From NCBI RefSeq assembly GCF_022321485.1, contig NZ_JAKOGG010000008.1, positions 62,001-126,000 of the forward strand: a stretch of DNA of 64,000 bases, read 5' to 3'. The translations under genes were made by a program, and so were the position numbers. The notes under the pieces are model-generated. The model had not been told where the DNA came from and searched no databases. It saw only the letters and a program-made list of their open reading frames with translations. This DNA is from Shewanella electrica (lineage in GTDB: Bacteria; Pseudomonadota; Gammaproteobacteria; Enterobacterales; Shewanellaceae). This document shows, one piece after another, positions 50,816 through 58,540 of this stretch (the first letter of the stretch is position 1; every line of letters begins with the position of its first letter).

Positions 50816-51196
50816 GTGAGCTTTCGCGCTCACACTACGATCAAGATTTATCACTGCGTGATTGCAACCTGCGGTTGCTAACGCTGGCGCCTTGCAAACT
50901 TCATTGGCGAAAGTTGTGGAGCTACTCGCTCCACACCAGAGGACAAGGGGACTGGACGGCCTCGAATGACATCCATGTCAAACGGCCAGCCATCCATGGC
51001 TCGCGCTCATAAGCACACTCATCATCGATGAGTATTCGCCCTTATCAATCCCCATGCCGCCCCAAGGCGCTAAACGCTACGGCGCTTCTGGTTTGTCATT
51101 TTCGCAAATCGCCGCCAACTCGGAATCCATTCCTCGGCGCGGCTTCGAAGTATCGACGTACAGGATGTACTAATGCCGTGGAGCACATGGATGTGC
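50816..51196. repeat. Array of short hairpin-forming palindromes
   Basis: At least eight short perfect palindromes in 380 bases of non-coding DNA: GTGAGC/GCTCAC (50816-50833), GCAACC/GGTTGC (50864-50878), GTGGAGC/GCTCCAC (50916-50934), TGACAT-CC-ATGTCA (50967-50980), GCCAT-CC-ATGGC (50989-51000), ACTCATC/GATGAGT (51017-51033), GTACA-GGA-TGTAC (51158-51170), GCACAT-GG-ATGTGC (51183-51196). Several share the loop CATCCATG or its complement. A partial copy of the last unit with GGGAGCGGCGAAT occurs again at about 52523-52549. The 787 bases between the toxin remnant and the SDR gene otherwise hold no gene. Confidence 0.75.
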
Positions 51197-51390
51197 GGGA
51201 GCGGCGAATATCTCGATTGCTCAATGCCTGCCCAACGCACCTACGCAGCGCCGAAGGGGAATTGGTGTCGCCTGTAAGTTCAGTGTATTAGCTAAGATTT
51301 ATTGGTCACGGCCCTATCATCTTTTGCACTATTTTTGAGATTTTTTCTCCCTCGCGGCTATTCATCTAAGTAGCCTAACCTCAAAAAACA

Positions 51391-51437
51391 TTGAAAACCG
51401 ACACTTGTCGGTTATTATTATCCGACACATGTCGGTT
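51391..51437 (+). promoter_or_regulatory. SDR promoter with tandem TetR operators
   Basis: -35 TTGAAA (51391-51396), -10 TATTAT (51413-51418), 16-base spacer. Operator 1 AACCGACACTTGTCGGTT (51396-51413) fills the spacer; operator 2 CCGACACATGTCGG (51422-51435) lies over the start site. The same half-sites and layout occur at 60102-60143 beside the tetR-type gene. Confidence 0.8.
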
Positions 51438-51618
51438 TTTGTGTGTTGCACTTATTCAACGAAGAAACAGGTAAGTTCTTACCGGGACCAGCATTGACCA
51501 GTATCAAGGCAGTTGTGATCGTCTGAAATGACGGCACAAAAATCGTTGTTCTGGCTGAGGTCGCCGATGCTCTTGCCCCGGATATCAAGCAGACTCATTA
51601 CGAAAGAGGAAACATCTC

Positions 51619-52380
51619 ATGACAGATCTCAACGATAAAGTAATCATCGTGACTGGTGGCGCAAGTGGTATTGGGAAAGTTACGGCAACACTTCTGGCTG
51701 GTTGCGGAGCCCGCATCGTGGTTGCAGACCTCAACGACGACGGTGCTGTAACCGCCGAGGAAATCCGCAGCGCTGGTGGAACTAGTTTGTTCGTCAAAAC
51801 CAACGTGAGCTTAGAAGCCGACGTGGAAAACCTCGTCGCCACTACCCTTGCTGAATTCGGCCGTTTGGACGGCGCGTTCAACAATGCCGGTGTTGAACAG
51901 GCGATAAAGCCGCTGCACGAGATCAGTGAAGCGCAGTGGGATAAGGTGATTGACATCGACCTCAAGGGCGTGTTCCTGTGCATGAAGCACGAAATCAAGG
52001 CGATGCTGGCCTCGGGAGGTGGTGCGATTGTGAATACTGCCTCCACCACTGCACAAGCTGCGATCCCCTTTGCAGCAGAATACATCGCTGCAAAGGCTGG
52101 CGTGATCGGCATCACCCGTGCTGCCGCAGTGGATTATGCTCAGAAGGGCATCCGAGTGAACACTGTGCTACCTGGCCTAACCCAGACCGCTATGGTTGGA
52201 CGGATGCCACAAGATCCGGAGCTGATCAAGATCTTCACGGCTATCCAAGCCGCGGTTCCCATGCAGCGACTCGGCCAGCCCGAGGAAGTCGCCCAAGCAG
52301 TGGCTTGGTTGCTGTCCGAAGCCGCTGGCTTCGTTACCGGTGTGGCGCTTCCTGTCGATGGCGGCACCATCGCTGTCTAA
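51619..52380 (+). CDS. Short-chain dehydrogenase/reductase
   Basis: 253 residues, classical SDR. Cofactor motif TGGASGIG (12-19), NNAG near 91, catalytic Ser in NTASTTA, Tyr and Lys in YIAAKAG, and C-terminal ALPVDGGTIAV. Asp at the end of beta-2 (VVADLND) suggests NAD(H). AAAGAGGAA precedes the ATG. Between its operator-promoter (51391) and the ATG lie about 180 bases with a broken stretch of coding character (for instance LFNEETGKFLPGPALTSIKA then a stop), likely the remnant of a lost first gene. Substrate unknown; controlled by the TetR-type regulator at 59410 by inference. Confidence 0.92.
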   Translation: MTDLNDKVIIVTGGASGIGKVTATLLAGCGARIVVADLNDDGAVTAEEIRSAGGTSLFVKTNVSLEADVENLVATTLAEFGRLDGAFNNAGVEQAIKPLHEISEAQWDKVIDIDLKGVFLCMKHEIKAMLASGGGAIVNTASTTAQAAIPFAAEYIAAKAGVIGITRAAAVDYAQKGIRVNTVLPGLTQTAMVGRMPQDPELIKIFTAIQAAVPMQRLGQPEEVAQAVAWLLSEAAGFVTGVALPVDGGTIAV

Positions 52381-52671
52381 GAAACTGCCTTCAAAGTGGG
52401 GGATTTCGACTGGGGGAACTCAGCAAACGAAAATAGAGTACAGCCATCACTGTTATTGGCTGTGCTAACGCAAGCTAGCGTTCGCTAACGTTATAGAATA
52501 GATACAGAAAGTCTTGATACCCTGGAGCACTGGGATGTGCGGGAGCGGCGAATGTCTGCTGCCTATCCAATGCTCCTTGGGTGAACGCGAGTTTGATTGC
52601 TAACGCTAATTGATGAGTTTCAGGTAACAATTTTCATGGATTAATCCCTAATGAGCTATTTTTGAGTTTAC
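52381..52671. other. Non-coding stretch between SDR and antitoxin genes
   Basis: No gene seen. Contains AACGC-AAGCTA-GCGTT (52468-52483), a partial unit of the hairpin array (about 52523-52549), and then runs into the duplicated antitoxin leader. Confidence 0.6.
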
Positions 52672-53007
52672 ATTTTGTACAAATCGCACGATTTAATTAA
52701 ATTGAACGTTTTGAGTGATGCATTATTAATGGGCGGGTTAGCCAACGGAGAATTAACCATGCAGACATTAACGGCGCACGATGCGAAACGAAATTTTGGT
52801 GAACTACTGCTGAGCGCTCAACGCGAGCCTGTAAAGATCAGCAAAAACAGTAAAGATGCTGTGGTGGTGATGTCGATTCGCGACGTTGAAGCGCTGGAAG
52901 CGATGAAAGCTGAATACCTTAAGCACTGCTTCACATCAGCACAGCAAGACTTAAAAAATGGCACCACTGTTGATGGCGAAAGTTTTCTTAATTCGCTGTA
53001 ATTGATT
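52672..53007 (+). repeat. Duplicated antitoxin segment, copy B
   Basis: Direct repeat of 50152-50486, including leader, antitoxin gene and a few bases past its stop codon. Confidence 0.93.
52759..53001 (+). CDS. YefM/Phd-family antitoxin, orphan
   Basis: 80 residues from the ATG at 52759 (GGAGAA upstream). N-terminal DNA-binding part MQTLTAHDAKRNFGELLLSA and REPVKISKNSKDAVVVMSIR are typical of Phd/YefM antitoxins; the C-terminal tail (TSAQQDLKNGTTVDGESFLN) is the toxin-binding region. No toxin gene follows: the sequence homologous to the 50488-50786 toxin breaks off right after the stop codon. Antitoxins of this type also repress their own promoter, and this one could silence a related toxin elsewhere. 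Confidence 0.88.
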   Translation: MQTLTAHDAKRNFGELLLSAQREPVKISKNSKDAVVVMSIRDVEALEAMKAEYLKHCFTSAQQDLKNGTTVDGESFLNSL

Positions 53008-53328
53008 TCTGGAGCGCCGATGTTGTGATTTGTTCACCTCTGGGTGGCAAGCAGCAATCTTGGTGGCGGTGCCAACGCAAACTGCGCTGATGAACCTTGT
53101 GGCGTGATTGTCAGGCGGTGCGGCAAAGCATGTGGTGCTTTCACAGCAGGGAAAACATGATTGGAACGGCGGATGCAGCGATGCCCCACGCTACTTGAGT
53201 AGCGTCAGGGGGTATCGGTTTTGTGGGGATGTCTCACGAAAGTTTCCGTGTTAGCAATGGCAGTGAGTGAGCTGCATGCTGGTTATCTATGGCATGGCGT
53301 GTGCCACGCAAAGATGGGGTGGTGGGAC
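53002..53328. other. Non-coding stretch after the orphan antitoxin
   Basis: 327 bases without a gene that I can support. A 7-base hairpin ACGCTAC-TTGA-GTAGCGT sits at 53188-53205. Open frames here look accidental. Confidence 0.5.
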
Positions 53329-53532
53329 TTAGTTGTGCTGCTTAAAGAACTTTTCTGCTTTGGCAAACAGATTGTCACAGAGACGTTGTTGCTTTTGCTG
53401 CTCGTCAGAGCCTTCATCCATCGAATCTAGCAAAGTCTTCGCTTCTTGATATTCTTTAACCATTGATTCAAATTTTTCTTCATGGTTATTTTTACGCGCT
53501 TTGCTTTGATTTACAGTTCGCTTCTTTTTCAT
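53329..53532 (-). CDS. Small basic hypothetical protein
   Basis: Not recognised. 67 residues, all helical and highly charged: basic start MKKKRTVNQSKARKNNHEEK, then acidic EYQEAKTLLDSMDEGSDEQQ. AGAGGT lies six bases before the ATG, good support for a real gene. It could be nucleic-acid-binding. Downstream of and in the same direction as the cold-shock gene, about 200 bases away. Confidence 0.6.
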   Translation of the reverse strand: MKKKRTVNQSKARKNNHEEKFESMVKEYQEAKTLLDSMDEGSDEQQKQQRLCDNLFAKAEKFFKQHN

Positions 53533-53734
53533 TAAAAACCTCTTAAATAAAAGCTATCCAAATAATATATTTAAAAAATCTAGTTCAACAGTTAATGATG
53601 TTAAATTTGATGTTTAATATTTAAGTTGATAGTGAGTTAAGTATTAATAGCAAAATCAGGCTAAAAATAAATGCTATAAATCCCTACATCACATCTAAGC
53701 AAATGTGATGCAAGAAAATATTGGCAATGGTCAT

Positions 53735-53947
53735 TTATACGGTGACAACGTTTGTCGCCTGTTGGCCTTTGGCACCAGGTTCCACATTGAACGATACTTG
53801 TTGACCATCAGAAAGGGTTTTAAAACCTTCTGAAATGATAGACTTAAAGTGCACAAAAAGATCTGCGCCACCATTGTCTGGCGTGATAAAACCAAAACCT
53901 TTTGACTCATCAAACCATTTTACTGAACCAGTCATTTTTGTAGACAT
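53735..53947 (-). CDS. Cold-shock domain protein (CspA family)
   Basis: 70 residues, one cold-shock OB fold. RNP1 is KGFGFITP and RNP2 is DLFVHF, both intact, with SVKWFDESK at the start. Single-stranded RNA/DNA-binding chaperone. AGGT lies before the ATG. The leader upstream (53948 to about 54110) is AT-rich and long enough for the structured 5' UTR usual in cold-inducible csp genes, but no cold-box was identified. Confidence 0.93.
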   Translation of the reverse strand: MSTKMTGSVKWFDESKGFGFITPDNGGADLFVHFKSIISEGFKTLSDGQQVSFNVEPGAKGQQATNVVTV

Positions 53948-54334
53948 ATATACCTCGTTAATTATTAAAAAGTCGAAAACCGAGGCTATAAAATGGAATA
54001 TAAAGAAAAAGTGACTGTCAGAGTTGAATAACGAAATATATCGAAAGGAAACTATAAGAAGACTTGGACTAAATTTTTCATCAATAGCTCATGTTTTTGA
54101 GCTGAGTGCACTATACACGCTTTAATCATAATAGATAGGAATATTTATCATTATTAAAATGATGGCTGCTCAACTAAATGTTGCATTGCCATCATTTTTG
54201 GCCGTCAGCATCGCTGATATGTGGCGCGGAGTGTATTGCACTGTGTCACGCAAAAGCATCTGTATCGCTCGTCTTGCCCGTCGTGCGTCCACATGTCTGC
54301 ACCACTGTTACATTGGCTGCTCAGGCAGGCGGAG
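53948..54334. other. Region between the csp gene and the acidic-protein operon
   Basis: 387 bases. The left third is the probable csp leader and promoter on the minus strand. The rest (54150-54334) is the 3' side of the acidic-protein operon; no gene seen. Confidence 0.5.
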
Positions 54335-54727
54335 TTACATCACATGGCAGTCATCTAAGATAACTAGAAGGTCGCCGTCGTGTTTGATTAAGTCGAACAT
54401 TAGGGTGAAGTCGCTGACAACGCCGTTGAGTGGTAGGTCGTATTCGATGCCCCAACCGGAGCCGTCGTTGTAGGTAAATACGTCGCTGCGTAGGTTACCT
54501 TTGACTGTGTCGGGGTCGGTGATGCTGGGATATTGTTCATCATCAAAATGATCAAAGGTGATTTCGCGGATATCTTCGGGTATCCATATGTGGCGTGATT
54601 CATCCTCTGGCACATCGAGTAATGCAAACGCTGCTTCAATGTGGCCAGCGGCGCACATCTTTACCCATTGATGGACAAAATCGAGCAACTGTTGTTCGGT
54701 GGCGTCTATGGTCGGTTTAGTGAGCAT
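54335..54727 (-). CDS. Acidic hypothetical protein, last gene of a five-gene operon
   Basis: Not recognised for certain. 130 residues, very acidic (for example VPEDESRHIWIPEDIREITF and DHFDDEQYPSITDPD). A helical N-terminus (EQQLLDFVHQWVKMCAAGHI) is followed by beta-rich sequence ending LVILDDCHVM. AAGGA seven bases before the ATG. Size, acidity and setting are like immunity proteins of polymorphic toxins, but no toxin is near. A short stretch with EYDLPLNG also occurs around 47500. Confidence 0.65.
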   Translation of the reverse strand: MLTKPTIDATEQQLLDFVHQWVKMCAAGHIEAAFALLDVPEDESRHIWIPEDIREITFDHFDDEQYPSITDPDTVKGNLRSDVFTYNDGSGWGIEYDLPLNGVVSDFTLMFDLIKHDGDLLVILDDCHVM

Positions 54728-54759
54728 CTTGATTTCCTTTTTGTTTTTGCTGGCGCTAA

Positions 54760-55311
54760 CTACGCATATTGAGCAAAGACTTGATGCACTTGGGCGGGCG
54801 AGATTCGGTTGAAATCGTCTTGATAGTAGTTCTGTGCATATTTGATGAATTCATTCGGTGTGGTGGTGACAATGGAGAGCAACCAGCGGCTGCCGTCATC
54901 TTCATCGTTGAGGAATTCCACCGGGCCTTGTTGCCACGCTCCTGTATTACTCGTGCGCCAAAAGCAGAACGTCACATCGTCCATGTCGAACGCGTCATTG
55001 GCTAAAATGGCAAGCAACGCTGCTGGTGCGCCCTCATACATGCCAGGCCAGATCCTATATTCCTCTTGAGCGTGAGGGCTGACTTCTGACTCGTGATCAA
55101 ACCCTTTTATGAGTATGGCGTCGCCTTTGATAATGAAGATGATTTCATCACCGCCGCCGTTGTTATAGCTGGCAATATCGACGCCCGCTTGCCAGTCGGT
55201 TTGGTAGCTAAAACAGCGCAAATGTGCGTCTTCACACAGCGCGATATCTAATGCGGCGCTGGCTTTGAGGGCTGCGATTAATTGCTGATTGGTGAGATGA
55301 GCTAACTTCAT
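54760..55311 (-). CDS. Acidic hypothetical protein
   Basis: Not recognised. 183 residues from the ATG at 55311 (AAGGA upstream; a GTG at 55320 is the alternative). Starts MKLAHLTNQQLIAALKASAA, then FSYQTDWQAGVDIASYNNGG and DEIIFIIKGDAILIKGFDHE, FCFWRTSNTGAWQQGPVEFL. Mixed alpha/beta, acidic, no signal peptide. The middle (GDAILIKGFDHESEVSP, then WPGMYEGAP) looks like a conserved unknown family of bacterial cytosolic proteins. 32 bases before the next gene of the operon. Confidence 0.68.
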   Translation of the reverse strand: MKLAHLTNQQLIAALKASAALDIALCEDAHLRCFSYQTDWQAGVDIASYNNGGGDEIIFIIKGDAILIKGFDHESEVSPHAQEEYRIWPGMYEGAPAALLAILANDAFDMDDVTFCFWRTSNTGAWQQGPVEFLNDEDDGSRWLLSIVTTTPNEFIKYAQNYYQDDFNRISPAQVHQVFAQYA

Positions 55312-55331
55312 GGTGAACACTATCCTTGTGC

Positions 55332-55607
55332 TTATAATGCGTTTTTCGTATCTCGCTGCCAGTTTGACTGTGGCCGAGATACGCCAGCTTGTTGCTGTTG
55401 TTGCTGGATCTGCCGTAGCACTTTGATGATGACTGGCATCACCGTGCTTGGCGCTGCTGCCAAAATCTGCTGCGCATCATGCGCGGTGATTTCATCTTCG
55501 CGCCAGATATGTTGATGAGCCCCAGCGTCGTAGCGGATAAAGTACTTGGCATCTCGGTGCACAATCCAAATGTCATTGGGTGCGATTTGGGTAATATCTG
55601 GCTGCAT
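55332..55607 (-). CDS. Small hypothetical protein
   Basis: Not recognised. 91 residues from the ATG at 55607, five bases after the stop codon of the upstream gene; longer versions would overlap that gene. MQPDITQIAPNDIWIVHRDA, KYFIRYDAGAHQHIWREDEI, then a glutamine-rich helix. The first 50 residues look like one small beta domain. Operon position third of five... fourth from promoter side is the next gene toward 54760. Confidence 0.6.
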   Translation of the reverse strand: MQPDITQIAPNDIWIVHRDAKYFIRYDAGAHQHIWREDEITAHDAQQILAAAPSTVMPVIIKVLRQIQQQQQQAGVSRPQSNWQRDTKNAL

Positions 55608-55612
55608 ATGGA

Positions 55613-55894
55613 TTACTCGTAGATTTTGCCGCAGTAGAGAAATACGGCGAATTGTTGCCACGGGTTGTTAGCGATTTCATCATCTTGCGTGGTGCCAAAA
55701 TCGCTGTCTTCGGCCCACGAGAGTGCGCCTTCAAGAAAGCTGGCAATGCTGTTATTGGCCCAGTCGTTTTCGGCGTTTGTCTGCTCACCGTTTTTGGTTT
55801 CTTGCTGCTGGCGGTCGGCCTGCAGTGCGGTCACAAATGTAAGAAAACTGGCCGCATCGGTAACTGCATCTAATTTATCGGTAATATCACTCAT
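55613..55894 (-). CDS. Small acidic protein, DUF7660-like
   Basis: 93 residues, AGGAG nine bases before the ATG. Acidic. The pattern DAASFLTFVTALQADRQQ, then WANNSIASFLEGALSWAEDS and WQQFAVFLYCGKIYE agrees with what I remember of DUF7660, a family of unknown function often found among immunity-like genes. Family call from memory, function unknown. Second gene of the operon. Confidence 0.68.
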   Translation of the reverse strand: MSDITDKLDAVTDAASFLTFVTALQADRQQQETKNGEQTNAENDWANNSIASFLEGALSWAEDSDFGTTQDDEIANNPWQQFAVFLYCGKIYE

Positions 55895-55910
55895 TGTGCG
55901 GTGCTCCTGC

Positions 55911-56462
55911 TCAACGTGCTTTGTTGCCTTTCAGTTTCGGCTCGCCAAACTGGCGGCAGTAAAAATCCCATTGCTCAAGCTCATGTTCGAGCCACGGGTA
56001 AATGGTTTTGGTGGGGTGTTGCTCCAGCTCGCTGTCATTATGCAGATAGTCACTTTCATCGGCGAATTGTGATTGCCAGAACAGCGATAATTTGAGATTT
56101 GATTCAAAGATATAGCCGCTATCATCTTTGACCCATTCCGCCTGATATCTGTTAAACGGGGCGGGCGGGTAGTGCAGTTCAATGCTGTGGCTGAGAAATA
56201 GCGCGTCGCATTGTGAGTCAACCACTAACTCTTCCCAAAAATTGAGTACGTCGGGCATTGGCCGCGCTTTGATGCCAGCGATAGTGAAATAGACGCGTTG
56301 ATTGGCAGGGTGATAAATAAAGCTCTCGGCCGTGGCAAAAATGACCGGTCGGCCTTTGCTGGCTTGCGCTGCTGGATGATTGGCTAACTGCTGCTGTATC
56401 CGCTGCCACACCGATTCATCTTGGCAAATAATGTAGCCTTCGGTTTGTGAATAGACACTCAT
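55911..56462 (-). CDS. Hypothetical protein, first gene of the acidic-protein operon
   Basis: Not recognised. 183 residues from the ATG at 56462, with GGGAAAG upstream; a start at 56507 gives a poorer N-terminus. MSVYSQTEGYIICQDESVWQ, then VIFATAESFIYHPANQRVYF and a tryptophan-rich C-terminus (YPWLEHELEQWDFYCRQFGE). Cytosolic. Seventeen bases before the DUF7660-like gene. A 67-base fragment of a near-identical paralogue survives at 49986-50052, so the gene family has been copied and lost within this window. Confidence 0.65.
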   Translation of the reverse strand: MSVYSQTEGYIICQDESVWQRIQQQLANHPAAQASKGRPVIFATAESFIYHPANQRVYFTIAGIKARPMPDVLNFWEELVVDSQCDALFLSHSIELHYPPAPFNRYQAEWVKDDSGYIFESNLKLSLFWQSQFADESDYLHNDSELEQHPTKTIYPWLEHELEQWDFYCRQFGEPKLKGNKAR

Positions 56463-56683
56463 GCGCTTACTTTCCCTGTGTTCATCCATGTCGCTAAACG
56501 GTGCCAATACTAGCAGCTGGTTAGGTGGGTTTGTAGCGCGGATAACGCAAAACTGCGATGCTGTACCGTGGTGAACCCGCTTGGGTGGCCACGATGACTG
56601 ACGGGCGGAGCAAGAAAAATCCGGATATCAGCGATACCCGGATTGAGGTGATATCATCGTCTTAGCTGACGCAGACTTTGCGT

Positions 56684-58540
56684 CTATTTGGCTTCAAAGG
56701 TGCCCAAATCTGGCGCTTTGCCTTTGTAGTCCAAGCCGACGTCGGTGCCTGCATCAATCAGTTGGCTGCCGGATTTCAGATGGAAGAATTTCACCACCGG
56801 TAAGCTGCCGTCACTCTGGCGTTCGGCCAGTAAGTCGTTGATGTTGATGCTTTGGAAGTCGGATGACGAAAACGAGATGCCGTTCTGCCAGCTATTGTGA
56901 CTAATGCTGGTAGAGCTGGCGCCAAATTTGTCGCTGTTATCGCCATTCAACGAGATGCTGTTTTTAATGGTCAGTTTTTTCAGTTGGCGTGAACTGCCGT
57001 CGCCTAAACCAAAGTTACGGTCATTATCAAACGCAATCGCATTGTGAATGGTGACGGTGCCACGGTTACTGTTTTGGTCGTAGCCGTCGGCGGTATTGCC
57101 AGCAGAGATGGTATTGATATACAGGCCGTTGTGGGCTAAATCTTTGCCATCACTGCCGCCAGTTTTAAAGCCGTTACCATCACCTACGCCTTTCACGCCG
57201 TTTTTCTGGTAACCATTTCTGATCATCCATGTGTATTCCAAGGTGGTGGTAATAGAGCTGCCGTTATCACGCAGGTAGCCATCAAAACCATCATCCAAGT
57301 TGTTCCACGCACGACAGCCGTAGAAGTAGTTGCCAGTGCCTACGGTCAGCTTGGCGGCAAAGCCGTCGGCATTTTCCAGCGTTGAGTCGGCGTTATAGTA
57401 AGAATCGGTATTTTTGATGAAGTTATAGGCGCCACCGCTGCTGATTTGCAGGCCAGTATCGGCGTTTTCATAAAACTTCATAAACTCAATAGTATTGTGC
57501 GAGCCAGACATGTACATACCGTTGTCGCCAGCCTTTTTGACGTCAAAGCCGTAGATGTGCCAGTAGTCAGCACTCACTTGGAAGCCGCGATTGCTGCCGT
57601 TTTCTGACATGGCAGAAAAATCAAACACCGGGCGGGCATCACCAGGATAAGCACTTAATACAATCGCTTTTGATGAGCTGCCATTACGCTGGATTTTGAT
57701 GGTTTCGGACGGATAGTAAGTGCCACGGCGAATATAGATAACATCACCAGCGCGAGCATCATCAATAGCGGCCAGTAAGCCATCCAGTGTTGAAATCACG
57801 GTGGCGTTAGAGGCAACATTTTTGATGAATGATGGTTTGCCGTTGGTCAGAGGTTCACGGTTGGCGCCCGCACTTTTGGCCGCTGCGGCTGTGGGGGCTG
57901 CGGCAGAGCTGGAAGTATCCGCCGCTGAAGCGCTACCACCGCCTGAGCCTGAATCGCCACCTGAGCCACCGCCAGAACTTGAGCCAGTGGAGCTACAAGT
58001 TCTGTTGACGGGTTCTAACCACCATCGTTGCGAGCTGCCGCCAGCATCTTGGTTTTGATAAATATTCGCGCCTTCGGCAGAACCGGCGACGGTCATCAGC
58101 AAGTTGGAATTAGCATTGATGATGCGATAAGTGCCGTTATAGCTGCCAGAGGTCACTTGTGCCAGTTGCCATTGTTGGCTTAATGCGCCGTCGTACGGTT
58201 TCTGTTGTACCGTGGCGCCATTGCTTTTGGAGCCGCCTTCGATGGTGGCCGCATAATCGGTGTTGGACGCTTGAATGGCCCAGTAGCCGTTGTTTTGTCG
58301 ATTCAGTTTAAAGCGTTGCGAGTCATTGCCGGTATTTTTTTGCGAGACGACATTGGCTTTCTTCGCGGTAGATTCCGCCGCGACCAACTTATCCACGCCA
58401 GCACTAACAATCTTATAGATCGTGCCACTGACTGGCTGATCTACGCAGTGTTCGGCGGCATAAAGCTGCCCGCTACACAGGGCGGAGCCCATGACACCAG
58501 CAATCAAAATAAACCGATTTCTTACAGGGTTGGTTTTCAC
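56684..58540 (-). CDS. Secreted pectate lyase-like protein (PL9 type) with ricin-type lectin domain
   Basis: 618 residues from a GTG at 58540 (AAGGA upstream). Signal peptide ending QLYAAE. Residues about 33-180 form a ricin-B/CBM13-like lectin (IVSAGVDKLVAAESTAKKAN, NNGYWAIQASNTDYAATIEG, RIINANSNLLMTVAGSAEGA). A Gly/Ser/Ala linker covers about 183-225. The C-terminal half is a right-handed parallel beta-helix with the PL9 pattern NADGFAAKLTVGTGN, YFYGCRAWNNLDDGFDGY, typical of pectate lyases such as PelL. Probably degrades pectin or a related uronic polymer outside the cell. No sugar-uptake genes lie nearby. Confidence 0.88.
   Translation of the reverse strand: MKTNPVRNRFILIAGVMGSALCSGQLYAAEHCVDQPVSGTIYKIVSAGVDKLVAAESTAKKANVVSQKNTGNDSQRFKLNRQNNGYWAIQASNTDYAATIEGGSKSNGATVQQKPYDGALSQQWQLAQVTSGSYNGTYRIINANSNLLMTVAGSAEGANIYQNQDAGGSSQRWWLEPVNRTCSSTGSSSGGGSGGDSGSGGGSASAADTSSSAAAPTAAAAKSAGANREPLTNGKPSFIKNVASNATVISTLDGLLAAIDDARAGDVIYIRRGTYYPSETIKIQRNGSSSKAIVLSAYPGDARPVFDFSAMSENGSNRGFQVSADYWHIYGFDVKKAGDNGMYMSGSHNTIEFMKFYENADTGLQISSGGAYNFIKNTDSYYNADSTLENADGFAAKLTVGTGNYFYGCRAWNNLDDGFDGYLRDNGSSITTTLEYTWMIRNGYQKNGVKGVGDGNGFKTGGSDGKDLAHNGLYINTISAGNTADGYDQNSNRGTVTIHNAIAFDNDRNFGLGDGSSRQLKKLTIKNSISLNGDNSDKFGASSTSISHNSWQNGISFSSSDFQSININDLLAERQSDGSLPVVKFFHLKSGSQLIDAGTDVGLDYKGKAPDLGTFEAK

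Noticed and set aside
50816-51196. CRISPR array or integron attC array
   Set aside because: Palindromes differ in sequence and spacing, no constant repeat-spacer pattern, no cas or integrase gene, no GTTRRRY core sites.
51028-51291. 87-codon open frame in the hairpin array
   Set aside because: Follows short palindromes, no family resemblance, no ribosome-binding site; better explained as repeat DNA.
53688-53709. Terminator of the csp gene (ATCACAT/ATGTGAT hairpin)
   Set aside because: No T tract follows on the minus strand; could equally be chance or a weak CRP-like site.
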